From the NCBI RefSeq assembly GCF_023078275.1, contig NC_062993.1, forward strand, positions 2,541,252-2,605,251: a stretch of 64,000 nt of DNA, read 5' to 3'. This DNA comes from Leguminivora glycinivorella. Taxonomy: Eukaryota > Arthropoda > Insecta > Lepidoptera > Tortricidae. This document shows positions 50,501 to 60,892 of the stretch, in pieces; the first letter of the stretch is position 1; every line of letters begins with the position of its first letter. A model generated the notes under the pieces. The model saw nothing but the letters and a program-made list of their open reading frames with translations, did no database searches and had not been told where the DNA came from. The translations under genes and the position numbers were made by a program.

Positions 50501-53500
50501 ATGCCTCCTTTATGGAAGAGTATGAGGTCAGTGGTCATATGGAGCAGGTTGCGCCGCCTGTCTCTAGTGTCGGGAATTTTAATTACATCCCACATCATGG
50601 TATTTTGCGCCCCGAATCTGTCAGTACACCTCTGAGAGCCGTTTTTGACGCAAGTTGTCGTGACAGCAATGGGATTTCGCTTAATGATACACTACTAGCT
50701 GGACCTAAGTTACAAACTAATATTTTTGATGTCCTTACTAGGTTTCGATGGCATAAAATAGTCTTTACGGGTGACATAAAGGCCATGTATCGTCAAATCC
50801 TCGTGCCAAACGAGGACGCTGAGTATCAGCGGATATTGTGGCGACCTTCGACTGACGGCCCAGTTAAAGACTATCGTTTGCGGACGGTAACTTATGGTGT
50901 GAAATCGGCTCCGTATCAAGCTTTGCGCACAATAGCACAGATAGCGGAGGAGACTGCTGACTCCTATCCTGAAGGGTCACAAGTGCTTGGGAGAGACATT
51001 TATGTTGATGATGTCGTGACAGGCGCTGACTCTATTGAGCAAGCTTTAAAAATTAGATCAGATTTATCTGAAATTTTGTCGTCGGGTGGGTTCCATTTGA
51101 GAAAATGGACCTCCAACCATAAAGGTTTTATCGTTGACCTTCCATCTTCTGAGTTGTATTCGAGTGATTTTAAACATTTTGATGAACTTTCGGATTTGTC
51201 CCTTAAAATATTGGGATTGTTATGGCGTCCACAAACAGATTCGTTCCAATTTGAGGTTGCAACACCACGTGATCAGAAATGTACTAAACGTACTATTTTA
51301 TCGAATATAGCGCGCATATATGACCCGCTAGGATTCTTATTTCCTGTCACGTTTCACGCTAAATATTTAATGCAGGTCTTGTGGTCATCTGGGGTGCAAT
51401 GGGACGATGATGTTCCAGAAGCAATCACATCAGAATGGATGAAATTTACCGATCAACTTCCGTCGTTGAAATCTGTCGTTATTCCCCGTCGCATCATCCA
51501 TTCGTTTGTTTCATTACAATTGCATGGATTTTGTGATGCGTCGGAGCGTGGTTACGCTGCTGTCGTCTTCTGTCGTGTCGATGACACACAAGGCTCTACT
51601 TTTGTAGAGCTTTGCTGTGCCAAAAGTAAGGTTGCGCCTCTGCGTAAATTATCAATTCCTCGATTGGAACTGCAGGCTGCCGTGTTGTTGGCAGACCTGA
51701 TGCAGTCAACACAAGAGGCATTAAAACCTCTCTATGTTGTTCAGGAAATATTTGCATGGTCAGACTCGACCGTAACGTTAGCTTGGATCAAGTCGTGCCC
51801 TTCACGCTGGAAAACATTTGTTGCAAATCGTGTGAGCCATATCCAGGATCTTGTTGCTCCTGATCGCTGGCGTCACGTCAGTACACACCACAATCCTGCT
51901 GATGCAGGATCCAGGGGGTTACTGCCTGAAGATTTGGTAGAGTGTGATATTTGGTGGAAGGGTCCGTCGTGGTTGGTAAAGGAAGAGAAGGATTGGCCTT
52001 GCTCACCTTTGCACGATCCAAGCAATGACTGTATTGTAGAGGAACAACGTATTTGTAGCTTACTCGTGACGGCCGATCCTAACTTAATTGATGAAGTCCT
52101 TAGCAGGTTCTCCTCGCTTTTCACATTAAAGCGTGTGTTAGCCTACTGTTTCCGTTTTTTACGGTCAGCTAAGGATGGAAAAGTTGTCGGATCTCTACAG
52201 TCAGCTGAAACCACTGCAGCTCTCATGTTTTTAGTAAAACATGTGCAGCTCACTTCTTTCAGTGTAGAGATCAATCAATTAAGGGAGGATCGTTTGAACG
52301 CATTGCCAAAGGGTTTGCGCAAGCTTTCATTATTCATTGACAGTCAGGGTATTGTCAGGGTGGGCGGTCGCTTGGCAAATTCTCCTATTAAATTTTCTGT
52401 CAAACATCCCATTTTATTGCCTCGCTCCCACCGACTCACTATTTTAATAATTGACGAATATCATAAAAGATTTTTACATCCAGGTGCCCAAACTTTACAA
52501 AATTTACTTGCGCAAACGTTTTGGATTTTGTCGCCAAAGCGAGCAATTCAGGCAGTGATTGGAGGCTGCGTGAAATGCTTTCGTGCCAATCCCTCTGCGG
52601 CATCTCCGCCGCTTATGGGAAATTTGCCTACTTTTCGCGTCTCGCAAATTAAACCTTTTTCGAGTGTCGCCATTGATTATGGAGGACCATTTGATATCGC
52701 TTTCGGTCGTGGCCGTGGTGCGAAAACGTACAAAGGTTACATCTGTGTTTTTGTATGTACTAGTACCAAAGCCATTCACATAGAGCTTGCTTCAGAGTTG
52801 TCGACAGAAGCTTTCCTCTGTGTTCTTAAACGGTTTGTCGCTCGTCGTGGTCGATGCAGTAACATTGTCTCTGACCAGGGTAGGAATTTTGAGGGCGCTA
52901 GTAACTATCTTGGTTCACTCATGAAAGGTGCTGCTGATGCCCAAGAAATTAAATTCTCGTTTAACCCTCCGGGTACGCCTCATTTTAACGGATTAGCTGA
53001 AGCCGGGATACGCTCGGTTAAGACTCACCTCGCACGGGTTGTAGGTAATCAAAGGTTAACCTTCGAGGAATTTTATACAATTCTGACTCAGATTGAGTCT
53101 ATGCTCAACTCTCGTCCATTGACACCTCTTAGCTCGGATCCTAGTGATCTCTCAGCCTTAACTCCAGGCCATTTTTTAACTCTGGAACCGTTGTCGATTG
53201 TCCCAGAGGAAAATCTTGTAGATAAAAAAGTAAGTGTCTGTAATCGTTGGAAAATGATACAGAAAATGCATCAAGACTTCTGGCGTAGATGGCACGCTGA
53301 GTACGTCCATACTCTACAACAGAGGACTAAATGGAATAAAGTAAATACAAACATTGTCGTGGGTTCCTTGGTCTTGTTGATTAACGAACAGACAAGCCCT
53401 TTAAAATGGCCTCTTGGGCGCATCGTTGCTCTACATCCCGGAGTTGACGGTGTCTGTAGAGTGGTCACAATTCAAACTGCTACTGGTCAGTACAGAAGAC

Positions 53501-53600
53501 CAGTTGTGAAGCTGTGTCCTTTACCACTTTCAAATTAACTTTCGTCGTTCTAGTATTATCACTTAGTTTAACATTATAGTTTTTAAGTAGTTTGTCGAAC
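47518..53600 (+). mobile_element. BEL/Pao LTR retrotransposon, LTRs not both present
   Basis: The gag-pol ORF is preceded by about 900 bases that could be a 5' LTR and leader. A TGTTGTTG start lies at 47518 next to the MITE border, AATAAA near 48154, and a TTGGTAGCAGTGTGACAG phrase near 48238 that resembles a primer-binding site. After the stop only about 100 bases remain before the Harbinger end at 53636. They do not repeat the putative 5' LTR, so the 3' LTR seems missing. Confidence 0.7.
48439..53538 (+). CDS. BEL/Pao gag-pol polyprotein, unbroken
   Basis: A single ORF of 1699 codons from ATG. In order: a gag-like N-terminus (about residues 110-270, with PFDGSLHNWLSFKELFDSLI); Cys/His zinc-binding clusters (about 308-380); a retropepsin-like domain (about 400-560) whose active-site loop reads ALLDGASGVNFIS; and a reverse transcriptase with the catalytic YVDD near residue 855. 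RNase H follows at about 1030-1180 (HGFCDASERGYAA, WSDSTVTLAW). Last comes an integrase with an HHCC-type zinc site (about 1341-1375) and D, D, E in IDYGGPF, SDQGRNF and GLAEAGIRS (about 1411, 1477, 1520). Length and order match a full BEL/Pao element. The absence of stops indicates youth or constraint. It encodes the proteins for reverse transcription and integration. Confidence 0.95.
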   Translation: MSDIDVSNRDVDMDRVERNYAVMRLELIFDCIDLEGYVAADLNPIVEDFHRAQKAIMKKTKDVNTEFSVTVDFEQKVKSILTRLRKAEPVITSKHETVDKQDSSDNNSAKLPKIVVKPFDGSLHNWLSFKELFDSLIHKRNISNIEKLHYLMTSCQGKALDLIKNYPISDNSYMDAYNALNNFYNRKRQIAFGYYEKILLCEQVKTKSSTELEKVHRVFRETLQVLERFDLPDKNFMLFHLLWGKLDKATREAFLLEFNSNEIPKFELLQEFVEKQVRALEVTEVKPVTSAIKGKGKVTLVATQQNICVFCTELHNLENCKKFKVLDTSERFKVVKNKGLCVCCFSKTHKVKQCRSDCRCSICGCSHNTLLHFEKKEPASPEAEPAPQPTVSGLNSKVTLTSVQSNGLVLFATARVAVRDSSGNYQIARALLDGASGVNFISHDCAQRLGLQVDDTSEPITGIGLSEVAPKGMLSCSVKPIGSEMVNFDFQASVLPVICPEQPYYRVNTSEWHHIQGLPLADPDFAKPGPIDLLLNAEIFASSILSGKKEGRKGQSKALETVFGWVLMGDCYASRTQSFTNCRKDCFFVSNASQSNLSLSLDDSLKRFWELENICGPSKPILSKEDQLCEDNFRANYCRTSEGRFEVPLPFVDPSNKPTFSHTREIAMRRFFSLERKLTKHADFRKAYASFMEEYEVSGHMEQVAPPVSSVGNFNYIPHHGILRPESVSTPLRAVFDASCRDSNGISLNDTLLAGPKLQTNIFDVLTRFRWHKIVFTGDIKAMYRQILVPNEDAEYQRILWRPSTDGPVKDYRLRTVTYGVKSAPYQALRTIAQIAEETADSYPEGSQVLGRDIYVDDVVTGADSIEQALKIRSDLSEILSSGGFHLRKWTSNHKGFIVDLPSSELYSSDFKHFDELSDLSLKILGLLWRPQTDSFQFEVATPRDQKCTKRTILSNIARIYDPLGFLFPVTFHAKYLMQVLWSSGVQWDDDVPEAITSEWMKFTDQLPSLKSVVIPRRIIHSFVSLQLHGFCDASERGYAAVVFCRVDDTQGSTFVELCCAKSKVAPLRKLSIPRLELQAAVLLADLMQSTQEALKPLYVVQEIFAWSDSTVTLAWIKSCPSRWKTFVANRVSHIQDLVAPDRWRHVSTHHNPADAGSRGLLPEDLVECDIWWKGPSWLVKEEKDWPCSPLHDPSNDCIVEEQRICSLLVTADPNLIDEVLSRFSSLFTLKRVLAYCFRFLRSAKDGKVVGSLQSAETTAALMFLVKHVQLTSFSVEINQLREDRLNALPKGLRKLSLFIDSQGIVRVGGRLANSPIKFSVKHPILLPRSHRLTILIIDEYHKRFLHPGAQTLQNLLAQTFWILSPKRAIQAVIGGCVKCFRANPSAASPPLMGNLPTFRVSQIKPFSSVAIDYGGPFDIAFGRGRGAKTYKGYICVFVCTSTKAIHIELASELSTEAFLCVLKRFVARRGRCSNIVSDQGRNFEGASNYLGSLMKGAADAQEIKFSFNPPGTPHFNGLAEAGIRSVKTHLARVVGNQRLTFEEFYTILTQIESMLNSRPLTPLSSDPSDLSALTPGHFLTLEPLSIVPEENLVDKKVSVCNRWKMIQKMHQDFWRRWHAEYVHTLQQRTKWNKVNTNIVVGSLVLLINEQTSPLKWPLGRIVALHPGVDGVCRVVTIQTATGQYRRPVVKLCPLPLSN

Positions 53601-53635
53601 TCTAGCACTATTTGTAGAGTAAATATTGCATATTT

Positions 53636-54212
53636 AGGGCCTGGCCACATGGGCGCGTTGCGGTGACGCACCGCAAAAATTCTGCGTTGCGTTGCCGCGC
53701 CGCCAGTTTTTGCGGCAGGAAATCTGCGGCGCGGTACCGCGACGCAAGAACTCGCGGTGCGTCGACGCACCGCAAAAACTCGCGGCGCGGCACCGCAACG
53801 CAGAATTTTTGCGGCGCGTCGCCGCGCCGCCAAAACTGGCGGTGCGTCGCCGCGCCTCGATAACTATACACAGTGCAGAACTTCACGATCAGTCTTTATC
53901 CAGAGTCCAGACATGGATCCCATTACGCGCATTCTGCTCTTGCTCGTATTACGGAGGCGCTTAAAAAAAAGGAGACGAAAAGAAGATGCTGGGTCAACCC
54001 ATATATATACATATATATATAAAATGAATAATGACGGAACTCATTTTGAAAGGAAATATGTGGCATTAAAGACAAGTGAAGTGAAGTTCAAAGAATATTT
54101 CAGAATGACAGTAGCAAGTTTCGAAGAACTGGTCTTTAAAATCTCACCTCGAATAAAAAAAAACAATATATATTTAGAAAACCTGTCGGAACTCTGGAGA
54201 TGCTGGGATTAA
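53636..54212 (+). mobile_element. 5' end of a PIF-Harbinger element
   Basis: It starts GGGCCTGGCCACATGGGCGC directly after TTA (53633-53635), the usual target of this superfamily. The first 220 bases are very GC-rich, with repeated GCGGCGCG and CGCCGCAAAA blocks in both orientations. A transposase start follows at 53913. The right part is lost, and sequence from 54208 belongs to another element. Confidence 0.7.
53913..54212 (+). pseudogene. HARBI1-like nuclease N-terminal fragment
   Basis: From ATG at 53913 the frame codes MDPITRILLLLVLRRRLKKR, a histidine/tyrosine stretch, then KEYFRMTVASFEELVFKISP. This RMTVASFEELV form is the N-terminal helix-turn-helix region of Harbinger transposases in insects. 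The frame ends at 54212 inside unrelated sequence, and the DDE nuclease part is absent, so the copy is dead. Confidence 0.7.
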
Positions 54213-54262
54213 CTAAATATGCCGAATACCGAATATTTACCGAATATTCGGCCCATCTCTAA
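54208..54262. mobile_element. hAT-like element end (second copy)
   Basis: It matches 34693-34746 (ATGCCGAATACCGAATATTT to GGCCCATCTCTA). It directly truncates the Harbinger transposase frame. Confidence 0.5.
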
Positions 54263-54300
54263 TGTGAACGAAGGACGAAAGGACAGCCTTATAGACAGCA

Positions 54301-54425
54301 GGCAGGCAATTATGGTCGCGCGATAAATGATAAAAATATCAGGCCGTCCCTATCGCACTATTTGTAAGTGCGATAGGGACGGCCCGATGTTTTATCATTT
54401 ATCGCGCGACCATGATTGCCCTGCA
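54301..54425. mobile_element. Palindromic MITE, GGCAATTATGGTCGCG ends
   Basis: Inverted arms of about 60 bases contain GTCGCGCGATAAATGATAAA and GGCCGTCCCTATCGCACT around a short loop. A second copy is at 61769-61888. Confidence 0.85.
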
Positions 54426-54767
54426 GCTTCTTATTGCTATCGGTGTCGAGTACTTATCTAATTTAGGTATCTATTTTAAATATGACGGTGTAATTGTGTG
54501 CAGTACAGTACCTACAAAAAAAATCGTACAGAAATTAAAAATAATTACAGTACGCTGAACCAAAATAATATATTACTTACAATACTATATATCATATCAT
54601 TTTCCTCAGAGCATTTTTCCTGTCTTTGTGTATACTACCTACGGTTGGCAACCCTACACCGCTCAATGTGGCATTTGCACGATACGGCAACGTGCCGCGG
54701 CGGCCGGCCGTGTCGCAGTTGTTAGCTAAGCTACCCTTGTGTGCGCGCGTGATTCGCTGGTTGTTCT

Positions 54768-54820
54768 TTTAGGTATTTAAGTACTTTTAGGTGTTTAAGT
54801 ACTTTTAGGTATTTAAGACG
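54768..54820 (+). repeat. Three 18-bp tandem repeats
   Basis: TTTTAGGTATTTAAGTAC occurs three times in succession with one or two changes. It lies in a stretch (54430-54980) that otherwise has no supported feature. Confidence 0.85.
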
Positions 54821-54981
54821 CTACAGGAGCGAAAATGGAAAGGAAAGGTGTTATTAACTAGATTTATCGAAAAAAATTGTCCATTCAGAACAACTCAGTT
54901 AAAAGATATTGCGAAAAAAATCTTTAAAATCGAGGTTCCGCTCTCGACTGTTTCCTCCTTCAAAACTTAATGAATCGTGTG

Positions 54982-55109
54982 CGTTTTCACATTATCCGAT
55001 CCGATATCGGATGTAGGACCGATATCCCATACATTACAGGCGCCATCTTGTATTTTTTCCATTGAAATCCTTACGACATCCGATATCGGATCGGATAATG
55101 TGTAAACGG
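54982..55109. mobile_element. MITE with CGTTTTCACATTATCCGAT ends
   Basis: It is a copy of 33258-33386 with the interior in opposite orientation (GGCGCCATCTTGTATTTTTT). Arms include CCGATCCGATATCGGATG. The following 55110-56400 is AT-rich without supported genes. Confidence 0.85.
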
Positions 55110-56402
55110 CCTAACGGAATTTAAATTAAGAGGGGGTCGTACGAAATCCTCGAAAAGTGCATTCGGCGTTTAACAAATGCTGCTCACATTTCTAAATTAA
55201 ATGAAATAAAATAAATGGAGTTATTATCTTAAAGAGTGTGTCTACAACTTTTGACTATTCAGAATCTCTAATTATTAAAGGTATAATAAATAAACCCACG
55301 CAAAGTTGACCTAAAATGAGAAAAACGTATGTCGCCGTTTAGTAAACTTTGTTAAAAAAATTCAATACTTTAGTTATAACATTAAGTGATTCTAAAAGCC
55401 AGATAAATGGACTAGAAGTTTTGAGGTTTTTTATATTTTTCCTCTCAAAGGCAACAAAGAAATTTTACCTTAAATTTAAACTATCGTAAAATTTCCATAC
55501 ATTCGCCATTGCTGTCAGAATTCTCCTTTCGATTAGATGCCGTGAGCGGCTCATCGGAGGCAGACGTGTCGCCGGTCGCTCCGCGTTGACAATTAAATTT
55601 GACAAATATTTTGACAGAAAATAGTGTACGTACACGAAAAACCATACCAGTGTAAAACTGTGCTCAAAATAAATAGGGTAAATCAAATATGTCAGGTGGA
55701 GATCCAATCTCATTTAAAATTTAAAGGTGCATGGCTTGTGCATAAAAAATAAATAAAAATATATCACATTATTAAAGAAAATAACGAACACAACCGAATG
55801 AGTATAAATGATTTCATTCTAGTTCGGTTAAATTTAAAAAAGTTTCATGTTTTGTTTTACTCATTGGAATACATTTTCATTACGCTGGTATTAACAGTAC
55901 GTCATTTTAAAAATATATATGACAGTACGTCAAATTTTGTCAACCAAACTTCACAGGTTGTATGTAAACAATTACAATTTAATTTATTCATACATATTCA
56001 GATACGTATTAATCGATTCTTACTTAGAATAGAAAAAAGGGGAATGCGAGCGGGTATAGGTATAGTGCTTCTGGTTCAAATTTAATTGTGTATATAAAAA
56101 AATGACTCAATTTCATTAAAGATTTACTCTGTGCATACCGCGAACACGTAACCGTAAGTTGAAAACAATAATAATTATAAATCACCTAAATACATCGTTG
56201 TTTACAAAGCGCTTGTTTTGAATGGCACTTCTCCACTCAACTAGACCAAATATTCATGGAACACCAGCTGGTGACCAGCATAAATGACTATGAACAGCCG
56301 TGCAAAAATATCTGATTTTCTATAGTGGGCCATAAGTATATGACGACATGATCCCGGCAAAAATTTGTGATGCTCCGTGACCGGCAAAAACATCGTCTCT
56401 CT

Positions 56403-56525
56403 TTCTAGCGTCTCGCGAGCGTATAGCGTCGGGCCAACTGTATGGAAAAAGACGCCGCGTCAGCGCGGCTTAGCCATACAGTTGGCCCGACGCTACGATC
56501 GCAAGACGGTAGATGTGGGAGGGAT
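56403..56525. mobile_element. GC-rich palindromic MITE, second copy
   Basis: It shares CTAGCGTCTCGCGAGCG, GGGCCAACTGTATGGAAAAA and the inverted right arm with 34513-34666. The right arm has more changes (GCTACGATCGCAAGACGG). Confidence 0.8.
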
Positions 56526-56869
56526 CCGCATACATATCTGATCGGGTCGCTTAAAAATATTTGATTCTTTATAAAAACCTAAATTACACTTTCACCTGCA
56601 TAAATATCTATCCATTGTTAAAGCAAATATATATCTTACGGGCTAGAAATCATTAATATGTAATTAAAGTGCAATAATAAACCCTACCTGGTTGCCTTAC
56701 AGCCGTAAATTGTATGAGGTGATTTGACAGTTCACGAAAACGGTATAGACTTGTGTCATTGGATATGTCTGTCTCATCTGTTCTTAAATTATGACAAGTA
56801 AACTTATTGCAAATCTAGTATCAGAAGCCTTTATAGGTACAAGCTTTTATTCAACTTGCCTTGTTAGTA

Positions 56870-57660
56870 GGTATGTTAGTTTGAGTCAAAACGTAGAAGC
56901 TAAATTTGACCCACTTTCCGGTTTCCAATTGAGCTGAAATTTTGCACACATATGTAAATCAAGTGACAATGCAATATTATGGTATCATGGATCTAATCTG
57001 ATGATGGAGCAGAAAGGTGATCATAGGAACTCTGTTATGAAACGTCGTATCCCCATTGAGTCACGAGTTTTTAAAAATGTCTCGGAGAGCAATAAATATT
57101 TTTTCTCAAACATGGTATGAAATATTGATGTTATGTGCCTTATAATTGGCAGCGAAGTATGACGTTGCAGGTGCGGCTAAGACGATTGATAGATAATGGA
57201 ATTTCATACAAACCTTGCAGGCCAAGGCCGGCAAAGTCTTCTTTTTTAATTTCCAAACACAGATAATTGTGACATAACATCCAGGTATTTAGCCAATTAA
57301 AAAAAAAAATGGTTTATATAAGGGGCTTTATAGACGTGCCGACTGCAACTGGTACAGGCCCTAGACAATATTTGATTTTGGGTGCGTTTTCATACAAAAA
57401 AAATTTTTTTCGTCTTTTTTTTTAATTTTTTTTTGAATTTTTTGTTTTTTTATATGCGTATACGGGGTGTTAAAGGGGAACGAAAATTCGATTATTTTTG
57501 CGCTACGACGCACCGTTTAGGAGATACAGCAGACTCTATTTATTTCATACCATGTTTGAGAAAAGCACTATACATACCTCGGCGGGAAATGGGGTTTGTC
57601 CCGCCTCAAGATTTGTCCCGGCCTCTGTAGTAATGTACTATTTTTGCAAAAAAAACTTAT
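56870..57660. repeat. Unclassified dispersed repeat
   Basis: The stretch CATCCAGGTATTTAGCCA, AGGGGCTTTATAGACG and ACTGCAACTGGTACAGG near 57280-57362 recurs at 61350-61430. TCTCAAACATGGTATGAAAT near 57106 is inverted near 57545. The phrase GAGCTGAAATTTTGCACACA is common in moth repeats. The class is unknown. A T-rich block lies at 57400-57450. Confidence 0.55.
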
Positions 57661-58279
57661 TATAAATTGGGAGGTGTAATTTTTTATTATCTCTTACATA
57701 GCATTAAGAAGAAAAATCGACCAAGAGCGCGTCAGTGTAGGGTTCCGTAGTTTCCGACATTTTCCATAATGACAATTTAATAAATACCGTAATTTGGGGT
57801 GAAAAGGGTTCCGGGGTATATAATGTTATTATAATAATATTTCTTGACATATTCCTTCTATTTTCCGCAATCAAAGTAGGAAAATAATATATTATGTTTT
57901 TTTTATTATTATTATTATTGGTATTTAGGACAACAGCCGTAAATATTCAACTTACATAGGTATTTTTACATAGTCTTAGGCCAATAACAGTTATCTGTTG
58001 AGTGAAAAGTATTATACACAATATGTTACTAAAAAAAAATGTGTTACATATTTAAAATTACAGTGAAAATGTGCAAGCCACACATTTTTATTTACAGTTT
58101 CATGTCTGTCAAAGTTGACGTTCAAATTTATTGGATTTTTACTCATTTTAATCGTTCATTATCCTTTTGAATGTGTATACACTTCTAAAGTTTATGTATG
58201 ACAGAAAATCATAAGATATATTTTCATTTTTATAATGGTTTTCATGAAGAAAGCGATGCAACTGTGTTGGGGAATTTTT

Positions 58280-59370
58280 ACGGGATGAATAAATATCCGC
58301 GGCCTGAGGGGTGACTGGGATCAGGAATGGGGGGAATCGGGTCGCAAAGGGGGTGAATAGGTTTACGAAGGGGCTGATTAGGGTCGGAAGAGGGGTGAAT
58401 TGGGATGTGTGGTCAATGCTTGTCACATTGTATAAAATATATATAACTTACCTAAAGTGGTATTTTTATGAATGACCTCTCTGTATATGGACGCAATTTA
58501 TACGTCAATGTATTGCTTCGTAGTTAGACTAGATACAAGAAATTAACACTTAGAAATGTTAATCACACTTCTGTCTACCTCCACGTTTCTACTTAAGTCC
58601 GCAAAAATCACCCATGGTTGCTATAATATAGACGGATTACTTTAAAATAAAAATCATAAGTATGAAAGTATACAACTAGGGAAGAAATAAAATTATTTTA
58701 TTGAATCATTTTTGATTTGTTCTTTTTCAAGTTTATATAAATAATAAATTTTCAATTCGCTCAAAGGTTGGAAGAGATCCCTTATTGGGATAAGTTCGCC
58801 TTTGTACATCATAACTATACTGTATTTTTATGTCCTAACTTGTCTTATGTACAATAAAGTGTTCACATACATACATACATATATTGAAATAGATATCATA
58901 CACGAAAGAAAAAACGACAAGGCCCACGGTGGCTGAGCCGGGAATCGAACCCGGGTCTTCAGCTTACGCAGCTAACGTTATTACCAGTGGCCACCAGGCC
59001 AGGTTAAAAAAACCGGCCAAATGAGAATCTATTTTCGCACAATTGTAAAACTAAATTATTTTTACTAGTTACCTCCAAAATACCAAATAAAATTGGGCTA
59101 CATAGTACATCGTTTTCTGAAGATTTTGGGTTCATGGGGTCGGAACGGGTATAAACTAACGTAATTTATGGTGAATAGGGCCAAAACCGACTTTTGAACG
59201 TCGATAGCAGTTTTTTTATATGTGCCATGCTAATTTTTTACACAAAAAATCTTCCGGCAGTGTGAACTTCGGTTTGTCTTTGAAAATATGTCGTTTTATT
59301 TAGTAATTTTCGCTCACCCTAACGTTGGAGTGAATAGGGTCGGGAAGGGGGTGAATAGGGAAAAGGGTTG
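58280..59370 (+). repeat. G-rich scattered repeats, GGGGTGAATAGGGTCGG type
   Basis: Forms of this phrase occur near 58300-58400 (several), 59135, 59170 and twice at 59329-59366. Between them the DNA is AT-rich. The phrase could come from one degenerate mobile element; no ends were found. Confidence 0.45.
58910..59006 (-). mobile_element. tRNA-like SINE fragment, minus strand
   Basis: On the minus strand, GGCCTGGTGGCCACTGGTAA (A-box region) and GGGTTCGATTCCCGGCTCAG (B box) are followed by GGGCCTTGTCGTTTTTTCTT and a CATA microsatellite tail. The downstream part recurs in plus orientation at 63575-63625. It does not form a standard tRNA. Confidence 0.65.
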
Positions 59371-60114
59371 ACTCTTTCGGATTGCGAACAAAATATGACC
59401 TGTCACGAGCGTATTATATTTATTTTACCAAAAAATAAGGATTTAATATGTTATGAGTGGTCGGTAATGAAATCTACACATATTATGATAACCCTTAACC
59501 AACCTTTATAGTTAGATGGTGCTCTGACGCGGTGAATAAGTAAGTATGGTCGTGGGCAGTGCGGATAACGTGTCAAAATATAAGCATAGTTTGTTGCTAT
59601 TTTTCATGTTTAAATAAACTTCTAAACTAACGTAGTGGGTATTAAAGTAAAAGGTTCACAGTGAATATTAGGTTGCCAGAAATGTGTTTAGCTATACCAT
59701 TGTATTGAATTTTGTATCATAAAGTCAAACTAGGTATTTACTACTAATGATTTACTCTGTGGGGTGTCTTTGATCACTTGCATGGGGTAACATTGACCAT
59801 AATGACACAGTTAATTATTGTCTGATTTTGTCACGGTACTTGTTGAGGCTGATAATTTGATCGCTTCTTGTGATAAATATTGAAATAATTGCAAATAAAG
59901 TTTTTCGAAGATGTTAATTTTTATTCTTGATCAAAGTAACCCCAAAATAGCGTTAAAGAGTTGTAATATTTGACTGCGAACCATTTTTTTTTATCTTTTC
60001 TTGACATAAAATACTTTTGTAAGGGATTACATTCGATTATCATTAAAAAAATATATAGTGTATCAAAGTAACCCCAATGTCAGTTTATGTTTGATCACAT
60101 CGTTTTTTTTTGCG

Positions 60115-60230
60115 TACATTATTTTATTTATTTATTTATTCCTTATTGCACATAAAAAAATAAGTACAAATGGTGGACATAATGCCTTAAGGCATTCTCT
60201 ACCAGTCAACCACTGGGTTAAAAAGAAACA
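60115..60230 (+). repeat. Retroposon tail with (TTTA)n
   Basis: A TTTA microsatellite is followed by GGTGGACATAATGCCTTAAG and CTCTACCAGTCAACCACTGG, a dispersed LINE-tail-like phrase. Confidence 0.5.
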
Positions 60231-60356
60231 TTTCATACGTGCAGGCATCGTGACAGAAAACAATAATCCTGATATCACTTATTTTGTTACCTTTTTAGAT
60301 TTTTAGCAGGAAAAGACTGAAAAAGTTGATGGTCCCATTTTTTTTCTTCCTTAGTT

Positions 60357-60480
60357 ACGTTACGTTGACCAATTTTGGAATTTATACTTCTCTAACTCCT
60401 ACATTTAATGGGTAAAAATTACCCATTAAATGTAGAAACTAGAGAAGTTTAAATTCCCAAATTGGTCAATGTAACCCCAG
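60357..60480. mobile_element. Foldback element centred at 60418
   Basis: CATTTAATGGGTAA and TTACCCATTAAATG meet at the centre. Outward, CTTCTCTAAC and CTAGAGAAG, then TTGACCAATTTTGG and CCAAATTGGTCAA pair. The arms are about 60 bases. Confidence 0.8.
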
Positions 60481-60757
60481 TTTACGGAGACACCGTCAAC
60501 CTATTCTAATAATTCTCTTTTTATTTGAAAGAAAATTCGTTACGATAATATGCATATAAAATATGCAATCTAAGATAAAAAATGCTTTTCATATAGTTAC
60601 AAACTTAGTTCAGATTTTTTTTGTACAACTTTTAAAAATTGTTCTACCTATCAAGTTCAAAATAATTTTCCTAGAAAGTCTTTTTTCTACTCCCGAACTA
60701 TTATTCGTCATTTACAGGGTCGTGCATAGATCTTTAAAACCCTACATAAAAGTCTAT

Positions 60758-60892
60758 TCCCCAAAGCCAGTGTCCGCCGGCTTTCCGCGCATGCGCGCAG
60801 TATCGAAAAAACTGAAAACGCATTGTTTGGCTCTGTAACCATGGCATCGCCTTATAACGATACGGCGCGCGTGCGCGGGAAGGCTTTGGGCA
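60758..60892. repeat. Inverted repeat with GCGCATGCGC core
   Basis: CCCCAAAGCC and TTCCGCGCATGCGCGC at the left pair with GCGCGCGTGCGCGGGAA and GGCTTTGGG at the right. The inner 60 bases do not pair. Confidence 0.65.

Noticed and set aside
53480..53964. Several long GC-rich frames on both strands
   Set aside because: They come from the repeated CG-rich hairpins at the Harbinger end, and all frames are open by composition.
58922..58992. tRNA-like sequence on the minus strand
   Set aside because: The B box is good, but the stems do not form a proper cloverleaf and the flank is shared with a SINE-like copy at 63575.
60758..60892. GCGCATGCGC sites as an NRF1-type promoter
   Set aside because: The sites are the two arms of an inverted repeat and no gene start follows.
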